Counted from the stretch's first letter, positions 27,223 through 35,926 are shown. The stretch: 64,000 nucleotides of DNA from G963691885 sp963691885 (GCA_963691885.1 OY829843.1:2418001-2482000); one strand, 5' to 3'. The notes: a model not told the origin generated them from the sequence alone. Numbers and translations are program-made.

Positions 27223-27472
27223 GAATGTGTTTTTTTTTGCTGTTTTTTGCAGATGTGGCGGATGAGTAGATCAAAATTGCTCTGAAAAACTACTATAACG
27301 AAAAATATACTTACATTAATACAAATAATAGTTATCCAAATCCAGTATATGGTTTGATTGTCGCAATTCCTTCACAGATTTAACGGCTGTATTATATCAG
27401 TATACTATTGTATTACATGTGCTGGGGAGGAATAGGGGCAGGTATGCTTGCCTGGCAAATTCGAGTACTTGG
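27223..27472. other. AT-rich gap upstream of DUF2336 gene
   Basis: This 250-base region is clearly AT-richer than its surroundings and contains T-runs soon after the preceding stop (TTTTTTTTT at about 27230, then TTTTTTGC), though no stable stem precedes them. It probably holds the promoter of the DUF2336 gene. At its end is a ten-codon reading frame with a strong ribosome site. Confidence 0.4.
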
Positions 27473-27476
27473 GTGA
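27444..27476 (+). CDS. Possible ten-codon leader peptide overlapping the DUF2336 start
   Basis: ATG at 27444 is preceded by GGGGAGGAATAGGGGCAGGT, a strong ribosome-binding stretch, and encodes MLAWQIRVLG then TGA. The TGA overlaps a GTG (GTGA at 27473-27476) that is in frame with the DUF2336 protein, which has no ribosome site of its own. This suggests translational coupling. It could also be chance. Confidence 0.35.
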   Translation: MLAWQIRVLG

Positions 27477-28609
27477 ACCTGGTGTCTTTGACAGTTGATG
27501 AACTGTTCGCAATCGCGCGCCGGAAATCGGTCCAAGGCAGAGTGCACCTCGCAGAGGTTGTCACTGACCTGTTTTTGGACGAAGGCGCATTGAGCGACGT
27601 CGAGCGCGCGATGATGTTCGACATCCTCCAGTCTCTGGTGAGAGACATGGAAGTGCCTTTGCGTCGCAAAATTGCCCGTCATCTTGCAGATGTTGATGAT
27701 GCACCGCGCGATCTCTTCATCGCCTTCGCCAATGACGAAATTGAAATTGCTTATCCGATTCTGCTCAAGAGCAATCTGCTCGAAGATCACGAACTGATCG
27801 AGATTGTTCACCACCGGACCCTTGAACATTCCCTGACCATTTCCACGCGGGAGACGGTGAGTGAGAGCGTCTCTGAAGCGCTGGTTGCCACCGGCGAAGA
27901 GCGCGTGATCAAGAGCCTGCTTGAAAATAAAAATGCCCGCTTGTCCAGACAGGTGCTTGAATTCCTGGTTGAGGAATCGAAACGGGTAAATTCTTTCCAA
28001 GAGCCATTGGTTAACCGGTCTGATTTGCCGGAGGATCTGGCCAAACGTCTTTGGCTTTGGGTTTCTGCTGCACTGCGCACGCATATTGTCGAGAAATATG
28101 AAATTGATGCGGCTGAACTGGACCGCCTTATGGAGGCTGCAACCCGGGAAACCCTCTCCGACCTTGCGCATTGGGATGAAGAGCGCCCGGACCGTAAGAA
28201 GGAGTTGATCGACACGCTGGAGCAGCAGGGCCGGTTGACGCCGGATTTGCTCATTGCGCTTCTCGAAGATGGTCTCGTTTCCCTGTTTGTCTCTGTATTT
28301 GCTAGGATGGCAAGCCTCACTGAGACTTTGTCCCGCCGGTTGATTTACGAACAAGGCGGAGAAGGATTGGCGATCGCCTGTCGGGCTATCGGTATGATTG
28401 AAGCGGATTTCATACGGCTCTTTGCGCTGACGCGCCGGTCTCGCGCCATGTCCCGAAAGATGCTGAAACGCGAGGTTCGTTTGATGACCGAGCTGTTTCA
28501 TCGCATTGGTCTCGATGGCGCTGGCAAGGTCCTGCGTCGCTGGCAACAGGGTGCCGACTATCTTTCAGCGGTTCGGGATGTGACAGGTGTATCCGATGCC
28601 GTTGATTAA
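27473..28609 (+). CDS. DUF2336 domain-containing protein
   Basis: The 378-residue soluble protein is predicted to be almost entirely helical with HEAT-like pairs (LRRKIARHLADVDDAPRDLFIAFANDEIEIAYPILLKSNLLEDHE is the typical DUF2336 block near residue 60). The family is found mainly in alphaproteobacteria and has no proven function; some members lie beside signalling genes. Here the gene overlaps a GGDEF-EAL gene by 14 bases, so the two are co-translated and likely act together. The GTG start at 27473 (MNLVSLTVDELF) is inferred from the overlapping leader frame; GTG at 27482 is an alternative. Confidence 0.8.
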   Translation: MNLVSLTVDELFAIARRKSVQGRVHLAEVVTDLFLDEGALSDVERAMMFDILQSLVRDMEVPLRRKIARHLADVDDAPRDLFIAFANDEIEIAYPILLKSNLLEDHELIEIVHHRTLEHSLTISTRETVSESVSEALVATGEERVIKSLLENKNARLSRQVLEFLVEESKRVNSFQEPLVNRSDLPEDLAKRLWLWVSAALRTHIVEKYEIDAAELDRLMEAATRETLSDLAHWDEERPDRKKELIDTLEQQGRLTPDLLIALLEDGLVSLFVSVFARMASLTETLSRRLIYEQGGEGLAIACRAIGMIEADFIRLFALTRRSRAMSRKMLKREVRLMTELFHRIGLDGAGKVLRRWQQGADYLSAVRDVTGVSDAVD

Positions 28610-30767
28610 ATTTGGCAAAGATAATGGCGCCGAGGCACCGGACCCGATCAAGTTAGCGGATGCAGGGGCGGGTACCCTTCAGTCGGAAACCGCGCGGCGG
28701 TTCCATGACATTGCCCGTTTGGTATCCGACTGGATTTGGGAAACGGATGACAGATTTGCTCTTAATTTTGTGTCTCAGCGGGTGTTTGACACGTTGGGGT
28801 ATCATCCGCTTGAACTTAAATCCCGTCGTTTGATTGATCTGGGCGTCTTTGTTGACGAGCACTCCAAGCAGATCCGGATCGATTGGAAGAGACCGTTCCG
28901 GAACGTTCGATATCTCATAGAGGATTCCCGTGGGTTTCAGCGTTTGCATCTGATTAGTGCGGTGCCTGTTTACGATCCCGAGACAGGCGCGTTTTCGGGC
29001 GTAAGGGGGACCGCGCGCGATGTCACGGAACAAGTGGCGATCGAAGAGGAATTAAAGGAGAGCGAGGAACGTTATCGGTTGTTGTATAACAAGAGCCCGG
29101 TAATGGCGTGCTCCACAACACCCGATGGTGTTATTACGAGCGTCAGCGATTTTTGGCTGATGACCCTTGGGTATTCGAAGCTTGAAGTTCTCGGGTTTCC
29201 GATTGATCAGTTTATCGTTCTCGATAATCCCGATGCCAGTTTGAACCCCGATCCGGAATATGGGCGGGCGCTTGATCTGGAAGATCCAATCGCACCAGAG
29301 ACCGCCTGTCGTCTTGTTAAACGAAGCGGCGAAAAACTCGACGCCCTGCTATCGTCTGTCGCAATTGCGGACAGTGCAGGTGATCCGTCCCAGGTTTTTC
29401 ATGTCATGATGGATAACAGTGAGCGGAAGAGATACGAGGCCAATCTCCTCCGGCAGGCGAATTTTGACATTTTGACCGGGCTTCCTAATCGCGGTCTGGC
29501 GATGGACAGACTGGGGCAGGCGATTTCCCGTGCCAGACGGGAGCAAACCATGGTCGCCCTGATGTTTGTCGATCTCGATAATTTTAAGCGGATCAACGAC
29601 ACGCTTGGACATGCGGAAGGTGACGAACTCTTACAGCGGGCCGGTGAACATCTGAAATACTGCGTCCGGGAAACTGATACCGTTGCGCGGCTGGGCGGCG
29701 ACGAGTTCCTGATTATTCTGTCTGATCTAAAGAATGCCAGTCCCTGTGAAATCGTCGCACAAAAGGTACTCGATCGTTGTGCGCGGCCTTTCACGCTTGG
29801 TGAACATGAGGTTGTCGTAACCGCCAGCATCGGCATCAGCCTGTTTCCGGGCGATGGCGATACGGCGGCTTCACTTATGCGTAATGCAGATGCGGCCATG
29901 TATCGATCGAAGGCCAAGGGCAAAAATAATTTTCATTTCTTTGCGCCGGAACTGGATGGCATCGCCAGAGAGCATCTGTTGCTCGAACATCAATTACGCA
30001 AGGCTCTTGGCCGCCAGGAACTGGAACTCTTCTACCAACCCGTCGTTCGCGCCAGTGACGGTCAACTGGTCGGGGTTGAGGCGCTTCTCCGGTGGCAGCA
30101 TCCGACACTCGGGTTGATCCCCCCTGATCAATTTATTCCACTAGCTGAGGAATCAGGTGTTATTGGCATGATTGGGCAATGGATCGCCAGAACCGCCTGT
30201 CGTGATCTGGTCGATCTACGTGCGGCGCTGGGACTGGATCTATTTGTGGCGGTCAACGTCTCGGCCCGTCAGTTTACGGTGAAACATCCGCGACTGGTCG
30301 ATGTGATCCAGGAGACGCTGGTGGAAACTGGACTTCCGCCATCCGCCCTGGAACTTGAAATTACCGAAACAGTTATCCTGGGTGATATACCCGAAAACAT
30401 CAGTGTTCTGAATGCCCTGATTGAGCTCGGCGTGCATATATCCATTGACGATTTCGGGACTGGCTATTCCTCACTCAGTTACTTGAAGAAATTCTCGTTT
30501 GATACGCTCAAGATCGATAAGATGTTTGTGCAGGATATCGATCAGGACAGCCCAGATAGCGTGCTGGCCGACGCGATTATCGCGATGGCCCACGCTTTGG
30601 ATCTGCGCGTTGTCGGTGAAGGCGTTGAAACAGAGGCGCAGCGTGACTTCCTGAAGCACAGGAATTGCGATCTGCTTCAGGGTTATCTCTATTCGAAACC
30701 TCTTCCCCTTGTGGAATTCAAACAATTGGCGCGTGGCAGAGGCTGGACAGCTGATCCGTCAGACTGA
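28596..30767 (+). CDS. PAS-PAS-GGDEF-EAL cyclic-di-GMP protein
   Basis: This 723-residue signalling protein makes or degrades cyclic di-GMP. Two PAS-type sensor domains (about residues 25-145 and 150-275) precede a GGDEF domain with intact GGDEF at 367-371. It also has an upstream RxxD product-inhibition site (RETD, five residues before). The EAL domain has E495-A496-L497 and DDFGTGYSSLSYLKKF near 615. Both catalytic motifs look intact, so it may be bifunctional or the GGDEF may only regulate the EAL. It has no transmembrane segment, so it senses a cytoplasmic signal. The ATG at 28596 lies inside the DUF2336 gene. Confidence 0.94.
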   Translation: MPLIKFGKDNGAEAPDPIKLADAGAGTLQSETARRFHDIARLVSDWIWETDDRFALNFVSQRVFDTLGYHPLELKSRRLIDLGVFVDEHSKQIRIDWKRPFRNVRYLIEDSRGFQRLHLISAVPVYDPETGAFSGVRGTARDVTEQVAIEEELKESEERYRLLYNKSPVMACSTTPDGVITSVSDFWLMTLGYSKLEVLGFPIDQFIVLDNPDASLNPDPEYGRALDLEDPIAPETACRLVKRSGEKLDALLSSVAIADSAGDPSQVFHVMMDNSERKRYEANLLRQANFDILTGLPNRGLAMDRLGQAISRARREQTMVALMFVDLDNFKRINDTLGHAEGDELLQRAGEHLKYCVRETDTVARLGGDEFLIILSDLKNASPCEIVAQKVLDRCARPFTLGEHEVVVTASIGISLFPGDGDTAASLMRNADAAMYRSKAKGKNNFHFFAPELDGIAREHLLLEHQLRKALGRQELELFYQPVVRASDGQLVGVEALLRWQHPTLGLIPPDQFIPLAEESGVIGMIGQWIARTACRDLVDLRAALGLDLFVAVNVSARQFTVKHPRLVDVIQETLVETGLPPSALELEITETVILGDIPENISVLNALIELGVHISIDDFGTGYSSLSYLKKFSFDTLKIDKMFVQDIDQDSPDSVLADAIIAMAHALDLRVVGEGVETEAQRDFLKHRNCDLLQGYLYSKPLPLVEFKQLARGRGWTADPSD

Positions 30768-30768
30768 C

Positions 30769-31938
30769 TTATTCTGGATTACTGAGTGTCATCAGAAATG
30801 CGACGAGGTCATCGATGTCGGTGTCGCTCAACGCCAATGGCTGCAGCAGAGATTCTGTTTCGATATGTAATCTGGACACGTCCAATTCTGAGTAGTGCCG
30901 CACCACATTACGCAGACCGGTCACTGATCCATTGTGCATATAGGGACCTGTATTGCCGACATTACGCAGTGACGGCACCTTGAATTCCCCCCAATTGGCA
31001 GGGTTCAGTTTTACATAGTGTTGGTGCCTGTTTCGCTTCTTCGGCCGGTTCGTCGCTATAGGGGCCCGCCCGGTTCAGATCACTTTTGAAGAAGGCCTGT
31101 ATGCCACCAAAGCGCCCCGGGTCAACGGTCTTGTCATCTCGAAAATGGGGAACAGCGACATTGTCAAACTCCCCATTTATAAAGTTTGGGCCGAAGTGGC
31201 AGACCGAACACTTCCCCTTTCCGGCAAAGATCAAGAGACCTCGTTTTGCCGCAAGGGGGTATTGCGCCATCGCTGGTTTGTCGTCGCGTTCCAGCGCATC
31301 CCTAAAATCGTCAAACGCTGTTCTTGGCGTTGTAAGAGTCCCCTGAAACGCCGCCAGGGCTTTACCGGTAGTTACCAGGACGTCTTTCGCGGGCTGTTCG
31401 GATGGATCAAGGCCGACCAGTTTGGTATATTGGTTCCGCAATAGGGGATCAGACAGTATTCGGTCTTTCACCAGATCCGCGCTGGCCCCCATTTCCTGCG
31501 GGTTCAGGATCGGGTGAATGCTCTGCGCCCATAAGGTGTCCGATTGTCCGTCCCAACCGAACCAGCGGTTCCAGGATTGATTGACGATCGCCAAAGTGTT
31601 TCGGTCCACCGTGTCCAGCCCGATGGCGGTGACCCGCCCGTCGGTGAAACCGTGATCTGCAAAATGGCACGACGCGCAGGAAACCGATCCATCAACGGAC
31701 AGGGCGGTCTCTTGAAAGAGATACTCGCCAAAACCTATCGCGTCTTGGTTGCCTGAGAACCGGTTGGAGGCATCGGGTTTTGGCACGCCGTCCCATGGCC
31801 CGTGGGACAGAATGACCGCGCGAATGTCTTCTGAGAAATCCGGCTCGCCCGCGAAGGCCGTCTGCCCCAGTCCGAGGGGCAGTATGAGGGTTAACAGGAA
31901 ACCCGCGCAAAGCCGGATTATGTCGGTTTTTTCTTCAA
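30769..31938 (-). pseudogene. Di-haem cytochrome c peroxidase (MauG-like), frame broken twice
   Basis: Periplasmic di-haem protein of the cytochrome-c peroxidase/MauG family. Haem sites are CASCH and CSVCH; the conserved N-terminal LSHGPWDGVPKPDASNRFSG and C-terminal PSLRNVGNTGPYMHNGSV are present. The frame is broken at two places. Near 31021 one extra base separates the main part (to about 31022) from the C-terminal 84 codons. Near 31927-31932, a run of six A separates a TTG start at 31938 from the body; a seventh A would give a perfect signal peptide (MKKKTDIIRLCAGFLLTLIL...). Either the gene is decaying or there are two sequence errors. The TTG overlaps the stop of the preceding gene. Confidence 0.8.
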
Positions 31939-32348
31939 GGGGTCAGGGTGTAGTCCGCCATAAGGCGCTCGGACTCGGTGCCCTTGCCGACATCCACCAT
32001 AAACTGCCACCGCCCTGGCATGTGAAAGACCATATTATCCGACGCATAGGTGCCATCGCCCGTCACACTCAGTTCGGGCGAGTAGTTCATACCATGCCCA
32101 TGGGCCGGCATCGTTGCATCGATGCGCTGGACAACGAACCCGTCGGGTCCATCGCAAATTTCCACTTTCAGGCTGAATGGTTCCGACACCCTGACCTTGG
32201 CCGGCTCGGTTGCAGCCTTCAGTGTGATGCCGTCCTTGGCGAAGGTCAGCGCCGACCCGTCATCGCAGAGAGAGGCAGCAGAAGACGCAGTTGTTGCGAC
32301 AGCAAGAGACAATGCGGTTCCTAAAAAGATGGCGAAGTTTTTTGTCAT
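31935..32348 (-). CDS. YtkA-like periplasmic protein
   Basis: This 137-residue exported protein has a signal peptide (MTKNFAIFLGTALSLAVATT, cleavage near SSAAS). The mature domain is an immunoglobulin-like beta sandwich of the YtkA/FixH type, with IDATMPAHGHGMNY and the MVFHMPGRWQFMVDV strand pair. Such proteins often accompany periplasmic copper or cytochrome functions, but the role is not defined. Its ATG overlaps the stop of the amidohydrolase gene (ATGA) and its stop overlaps the peroxidase start, so the three form one operon. Confidence 0.75.
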   Translation of the reverse strand: MTKNFAIFLGTALSLAVATTASSAASLCDDGSALTFAKDGITLKAATEPAKVRVSEPFSLKVEICDGPDGFVVQRIDATMPAHGHGMNYSPELSVTGDGTYASDNMVFHMPGRWQFMVDVGKGTESERLMADYTLTP

Positions 32349-33166
32349 CGGCGTTTTGCTTCGAGTAGTAGTTCGGCGTTACGATACGCAATATTGCTCG
32401 CCAGCGGTTCCGGCAGGGTTTGGATCCATTCGCGACTGTAATTCGCATGCGGCCCTACAAAAGACCAGCGTTCTGGTGCGAAAGTATCAGTTCCCACCAT
32501 AAAGCGATCTGGAAAATCCGTAAACAGCTGACGCCATTGTGGGTCAACCTGGCCATTCGTGGCCTGATCGGATCTGAAGGCCAGATCCGCCCAGAGATTG
32601 TCATGTTTCTCAAGCATCCCGCGAACCTCGCGGGGGGACGCAAATCCTGAATGGGCCCATAGCACAACTGCATCTGGATCGCTTTCAAAGATCAGGTCAA
32701 CTGCCTCTGCGTCAGAATGGGCGTGGAGGAAAATGTCATATTCAGACGCGAAGGAAATCACCGCCTGCATGACCGGTTTCTTTACGTCATCTCCAAAGGC
32801 ATGAAACTCTCCAATCCCGGCATAGGTATTCTTCGACAGTTTTTCCCGCAGCAGATCAATCACCGTTTCATCGTCAATCCAGGTGCCGATTTCGCCGCGC
32901 TTGCGATAGGGCCGCAAGACGGGAACGATCAGATCCGGCGCTTCCTTATAGAGCAACTGCGTCCCGTCATCGCTGGAAGAACTGACAAAGGCTTTGCGGA
33001 CATTGGCGCTGCGCAACAATCCAACCGCTTCGGCCGGGGGATATACATCCCAGGCATCATGACTGTAATGGATATGGGTGTCTGTGATCTAAAGGTCGGC
33101 GGCCTGTGCGGGGCCGAACATCAAGATCCCAATACCAAAGGCAAAAAGACGGGTTAGGTTCTGCAT
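32345..33166 (-). pseudogene. Periplasmic amidohydrolase-2-like protein with in-frame TAG
   Basis: Amidohydrolase superfamily (PF04909-like) metal hydrolase. Reading from the ATG at 33166 gives a signal peptide (MQNLTRLFAFGIGILMFGP, then AQAADL), then TAG at 33091-33089, then continues in the same frame as ITDTHIHYSHDAWDVYPP with the HxH metal motif, on to FLHAHSDAEAV, VLWAHSGFASP and FMVGTDTFAPE. The single nonsense codon removes the active-site HxH from any protein restarted downstream. The longest open part from an internal start is 32345-33019. It is the first gene of the three-gene periplasmic cluster and is probably inactivated. Confidence 0.8.
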
Positions 33167-33227
33167 TATGTCATGTCCACGATCTCTGTTTCATTCTGAC
33201 GTCACACTAGCACAGGCTGTATAATCA

Positions 33228-33265
33228 ATAAAATCGATTTTTATGTACATATATCGATAAAATCG
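33228..33265. promoter_or_regulatory. Cluster of short palindromes upstream of the periplasmic cluster and cupin gene
   Basis: Three adjacent palindromes occur in the 184-base divergent gap: AAAATCGATTTT (33230-33241), ATGTACAT (33243-33250) and TATCGATA (33252-33259). The two ATCGAT centres are 20 bases apart, two DNA turns, and ATAAAATCG is directly repeated at 33228 and 33257. This resembles a multi-site operator; no regulator gene is adjacent. Confidence 0.45.
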
Positions 33266-33350
33266 CCAATGCCCGACGGAGGGGTACTGGACGCTCTGCA
33301 GGCCATTCAGTACCATTTCAACATAGGGTCAAAAAGGACAGGGAAATACG

Positions 33351-33755
33351 ATGGCATCACAAATGTGGAAAGGGCAGGCGTTTGCCGTCTCCCATGTGGA
33401 TCAAGCCCCTTTTGAAACACAGGGGTTGCGGGATTTCTTTGAATACCGGGATCTCGGTATCAAGGCCGCGACGGGCGGCAAGTTTGGGGCGCATGTTATC
33501 CGGGCCGTTCCGGGCAAGGAATCCGAGGCGATCTGGCACACCCATGATCTGGACTTTCAGATGACCTATATCCTGAAAGGATGGGTCGTGTTCGAGTATG
33601 AAGGCCAAGGCGAAGTCATCATGCGGGAAGGGTCCAGCGTTCTGCAGCCGCCGGGCATCCGCCATCGCGAGGTGCGCCATTCCGAGGATCTTGAGTTGAT
33701 AGAGATCATTTCGCCCGCTGACTTCCCGACGCAGGAGGTCGACGCACCGGAGTGA
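33351..33755 (+). CDS. Cupin-domain protein
   Basis: This 134-residue protein has a single cupin barrel. The first motif holds WHTHDLDFQMTYILKGW near residue 62 (two His, Gln in place of the usual Glu spacing) and the second VLQPPGIRHREV near 97. Metal binding is likely. Proteins of this size can be isomerases, dioxygenases or sensors and the sequence does not decide. AGGACAGGGA precedes the ATG. It is convergent with phnM, six bases apart, and shows no operon partner. Confidence 0.82.
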   Translation: MASQMWKGQAFAVSHVDQAPFETQGLRDFFEYRDLGIKAATGGKFGAHVIRAVPGKESEAIWHTHDLDFQMTYILKGWVVFEYEGQGEVIMREGSSVLQPPGIRHREVRHSEDLELIEIISPADFPTQEVDAPE

Positions 33756-33761
33756 CGTGTT

Positions 33762-34892
33762 TTAGTTCCGGCAATCATAAACCTTCTTGCCGGCGACGAA
33801 ACAGGCAACAAGCCTGGGTGACGCCGCATCGCTGTCATCGACCAGAATAAAGTCGGCGCGTTTCCCGGCGTCCAGTGTTCCCCTGTCATTGAGGTTGACG
33901 GATTCTGCCGCGTTCTTTGAGACCAATGCCCAGGCTTGTGGCAGGGTCATCTGACCGGAATTCGCCAGAATAAAGGCGGCGTGCAGGGGGGCTGGGTAGT
34001 AGTAATCGGACGCCAGAACGGAACACAGACCCTTTGCGGCGGCAGGGGCGGCACTCATGGCGCCGGTATGGCTCCCTCCGCGCACAACATTCGGTGCCCC
34101 TAGTATCGTATGTTCACCGGCATCGCGCGCGGTTTGAGCTGTTTCTTCCGTCATCGGAAACTCGGACGTCACCGCCCCCAGTTCCCGGAAGCGTAAACGT
34201 TCTTCAGGGGTTCTCTCGTCATGGGCAAACAGAACCGCCCCATGTTTGCTAGCAATGCCCGCAGCGCGATCAATTTCCGCCGGGACATCGTCCCGCCTGT
34301 TCCAGATTTCGGACATCAGACCCTTGAACTCATCTTCAGTCATCCCGGACCTTGATGCCATCGTGGCGATCTTTGACGCCATGGAAGAGCCCAGCATAAA
34401 ACCCGTTGTGTGATCGTTGAAGGCAAAGACGGGGTCTTCCTCTTCGGGAATCCAGGACAGAACCCTGTCAACGACATCGAGAGCAAATGTTTCCCAACGA
34501 ATGTGTAATTTCGTGTCACAGGAGAGTTGTGAACGGGTGGATCGAAGTTGCTCAACAAAGACCTGCCCGTTTTCAAAACTGCGCAGGCCGGGTTCCCAGG
34601 AAACGGTTAAACCGTGAAAAGCGGTCGTGATACCATTGGATACCATTTGACGGTCGGTTTCACGCAGGGCCAGGTCAATCGGGAAGGTGACCTTTGGGCG
34701 TGGTTGAACCTGCCGTTCAAAACCATCTCCATGCACGTCGACAATCCCCGGTAAGACCAGCAAACCGGACGCATTTATTTCCCGGGCAGCCGGGCTGGTC
34801 TCGTCGACGAGAATACCGTCTTCGAACGACAATGGAATTTCCAGCACTGCGTTATTTTTAACAACACGACCGCCGCTGACTGTAACCTGCAT
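33762..34892 (-). CDS. phnM: Alpha-D-ribose 1-methylphosphonate 5-triphosphate diphosphatase
   Basis: The 376-residue amidohydrolase-fold enzyme removes pyrophosphate from the ribose triphosphate intermediate of the C-P lyase pathway. The metal motif VDVHGDGFERQ (H54 with D56) and RETDRQMVSNGITTAFHG are typical PhnM marks; FAHDERTPEERL and VLASDYYYPAPLHAAF supply further metal ligands. It is divergent from phnDCE, with tandem Pho boxes between. The remaining C-P lyase genes (phnG-L) are not in the window, so PhnM here either serves a distant C-P lyase or another phosphonate or phosphoester route. Confidence 0.92.
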   Translation of the reverse strand: MQVTVSGGRVVKNNAVLEIPLSFEDGILVDETSPAAREINASGLLVLPGIVDVHGDGFERQVQPRPKVTFPIDLALRETDRQMVSNGITTAFHGLTVSWEPGLRSFENGQVFVEQLRSTRSQLSCDTKLHIRWETFALDVVDRVLSWIPEEEDPVFAFNDHTTGFMLGSSMASKIATMASRSGMTEDEFKGLMSEIWNRRDDVPAEIDRAAGIASKHGAVLFAHDERTPEERLRFRELGAVTSEFPMTEETAQTARDAGEHTILGAPNVVRGGSHTGAMSAAPAAAKGLCSVLASDYYYPAPLHAAFILANSGQMTLPQAWALVSKNAAESVNLNDRGTLDAGKRADFILVDDSDAASPRLVACFVAGKKVYDCRN

Positions 34893-34935
34893 TAAACTCT
34901 CCTGTAATGAACGAGCCTGAAGATAGTCTCTTTCA

Positions 34936-34976
34936 ATGTCATATTTGTTTCATTTTTACTGTCATCTTTGTGTCAT
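34936..34976. promoter_or_regulatory. Two tandem Pho boxes between phnM and phnD
   Basis: CTGTCAT-CTTT-GTGTCAT at 34959-34976 matches the PhoB box layout (two seven-base repeats, four-base spacer). A second, weaker unit ATGTCAT-ATTT-GTTTCAT lies at 34936-34953, one period of 23 bases upstream. The position, 70-110 bases before phnD and 45-85 before phnM, suits activation of phnD and possibly both genes under phosphate starvation. Confidence 0.75.
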
Positions 34977-35044
34977 TCAGCACCGCTACATTTGCGCCCT
35001 CGAATTTACGTCGTCTTTGTTTTCCATTCCATCAGGAGGTTTGA

Positions 35045-35926
35045 ATGTTTGGTGCTTCTGCTTTTCGCCCTGCGGTCATCCGCTCGGCGATCGCTGCCGC
35101 TGTCTTGGCTGTTGCGACACCTGCGTTGGCTGATTCTCTCAAAATGGCCGTTACCGATATCGAAGGTCTTGAAACTCTGCAACAGGAGTTTGGCCCCTTC
35201 GAGTCAGCGCTTGAGAAATCCACAGGTCTTGAAATCGACCTGTTCCCAGTCAGCTCCAGAACAGCGGCTGTTGAGGCCATGAAATCGGGTCAGGTTGATC
35301 TGGTGCTCACAGGTCCAGCCGAATATGTGGTCATGAAAGAGTTGAATGACCCCGATATCGTCGTCGCCTGGCAGCGTCCGAACTACTATGCGCAGATTGT
35401 GGTTCTGGCGGGTGGCGAGATCGATCAGCTCTCTGACCTCAAGGGCAAGACGGTAACATTCGGTTCTGTCGGTTCAACGTCCCAGCATCTTGGCCCGGCT
35501 CAGGTGCTGGCTGATTTCGGTCTGGCCTATGGCGTTGATTACTCACCGCAGATCATTTCCCGGAATGTGGCGGTAGAGGCCTTGATCCGTGGCGATGTTC
35601 ACGCTGTTGGGATGAATGAAGGGCATCTGCGTCGCATCCGTGCTGCTTTCCCGGACACTGCCTTCACCGTTGTTGCCCGTGGTCGCGATCTGCCAAATGA
35701 TATCCTTGTTGCAAGCAAGACAGCCGACCCGGCGGCGATCGCAAAGGTCCGTGACGCGTTCCTGAATGATGGTGAGGCGCTTATGGCCGAAGTCATCAAG
35801 GGGGAAGATAACAAGAAGTATGAAGGTGGATTCTTCCTGACATCGATCACGGACAAGAATTATGACTATGTCCGCTCCATGTATAAAACCATCGGCGTTG
35901 ATTTTAACGCCTTTGTTGGCAACTGA
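35045..35926 (+). CDS. phnD: Phosphonate/phosphate ABC transporter substrate-binding protein
   Basis: The 293-residue periplasmic protein binds phosphonates or phosphate esters for import. The signal peptide runs from the ATG to ALAD near residue 30. PhnD family features include KMAVTDIEGLETLQQEFGPF, VDLVLTGPAEYVVM near 92 and FGSVGSTSQHLGP near 140, the loop that holds the phosphonate group. AGGAGG lies 6 bases before the ATG. It opens the phnDCE operon. Confidence 0.92.
   Translation: MFGASAFRPAVIRSAIAAAVLAVATPALADSLKMAVTDIEGLETLQQEFGPFESALEKSTGLEIDLFPVSSRTAAVEAMKSGQVDLVLTGPAEYVVMKELNDPDIVVAWQRPNYYAQIVVLAGGEIDQLSDLKGKTVTFGSVGSTSQHLGPAQVLADFGLAYGVDYSPQIISRNVAVEALIRGDVHAVGMNEGHLRRIRAAFPDTAFTVVARGRDLPNDILVASKTADPAAIAKVRDAFLNDGEALMAEVIKGEDNKKYEGGFFLTSITDKNYDYVRSMYKTIGVDFNAFVGN

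Noticed and set aside
27229..27255. Intrinsic terminator after the small exported protein
   Set aside because: T-runs are present, but no stable GC-rich stem precedes them.
27413..28546. 377-codon open frame antisense to the DUF2336 gene
   Set aside because: It mirrors the codon structure of the real gene, has no ribosome site and no recognisable domain.
33089..33091. TAG in the amidohydrolase read as pyrrolysine or programmed readthrough
   Set aside because: No pyl genes or readthrough signals are seen, the site lies just after the signal peptide where no special residue is expected, and the neighbouring genes also carry lesions.
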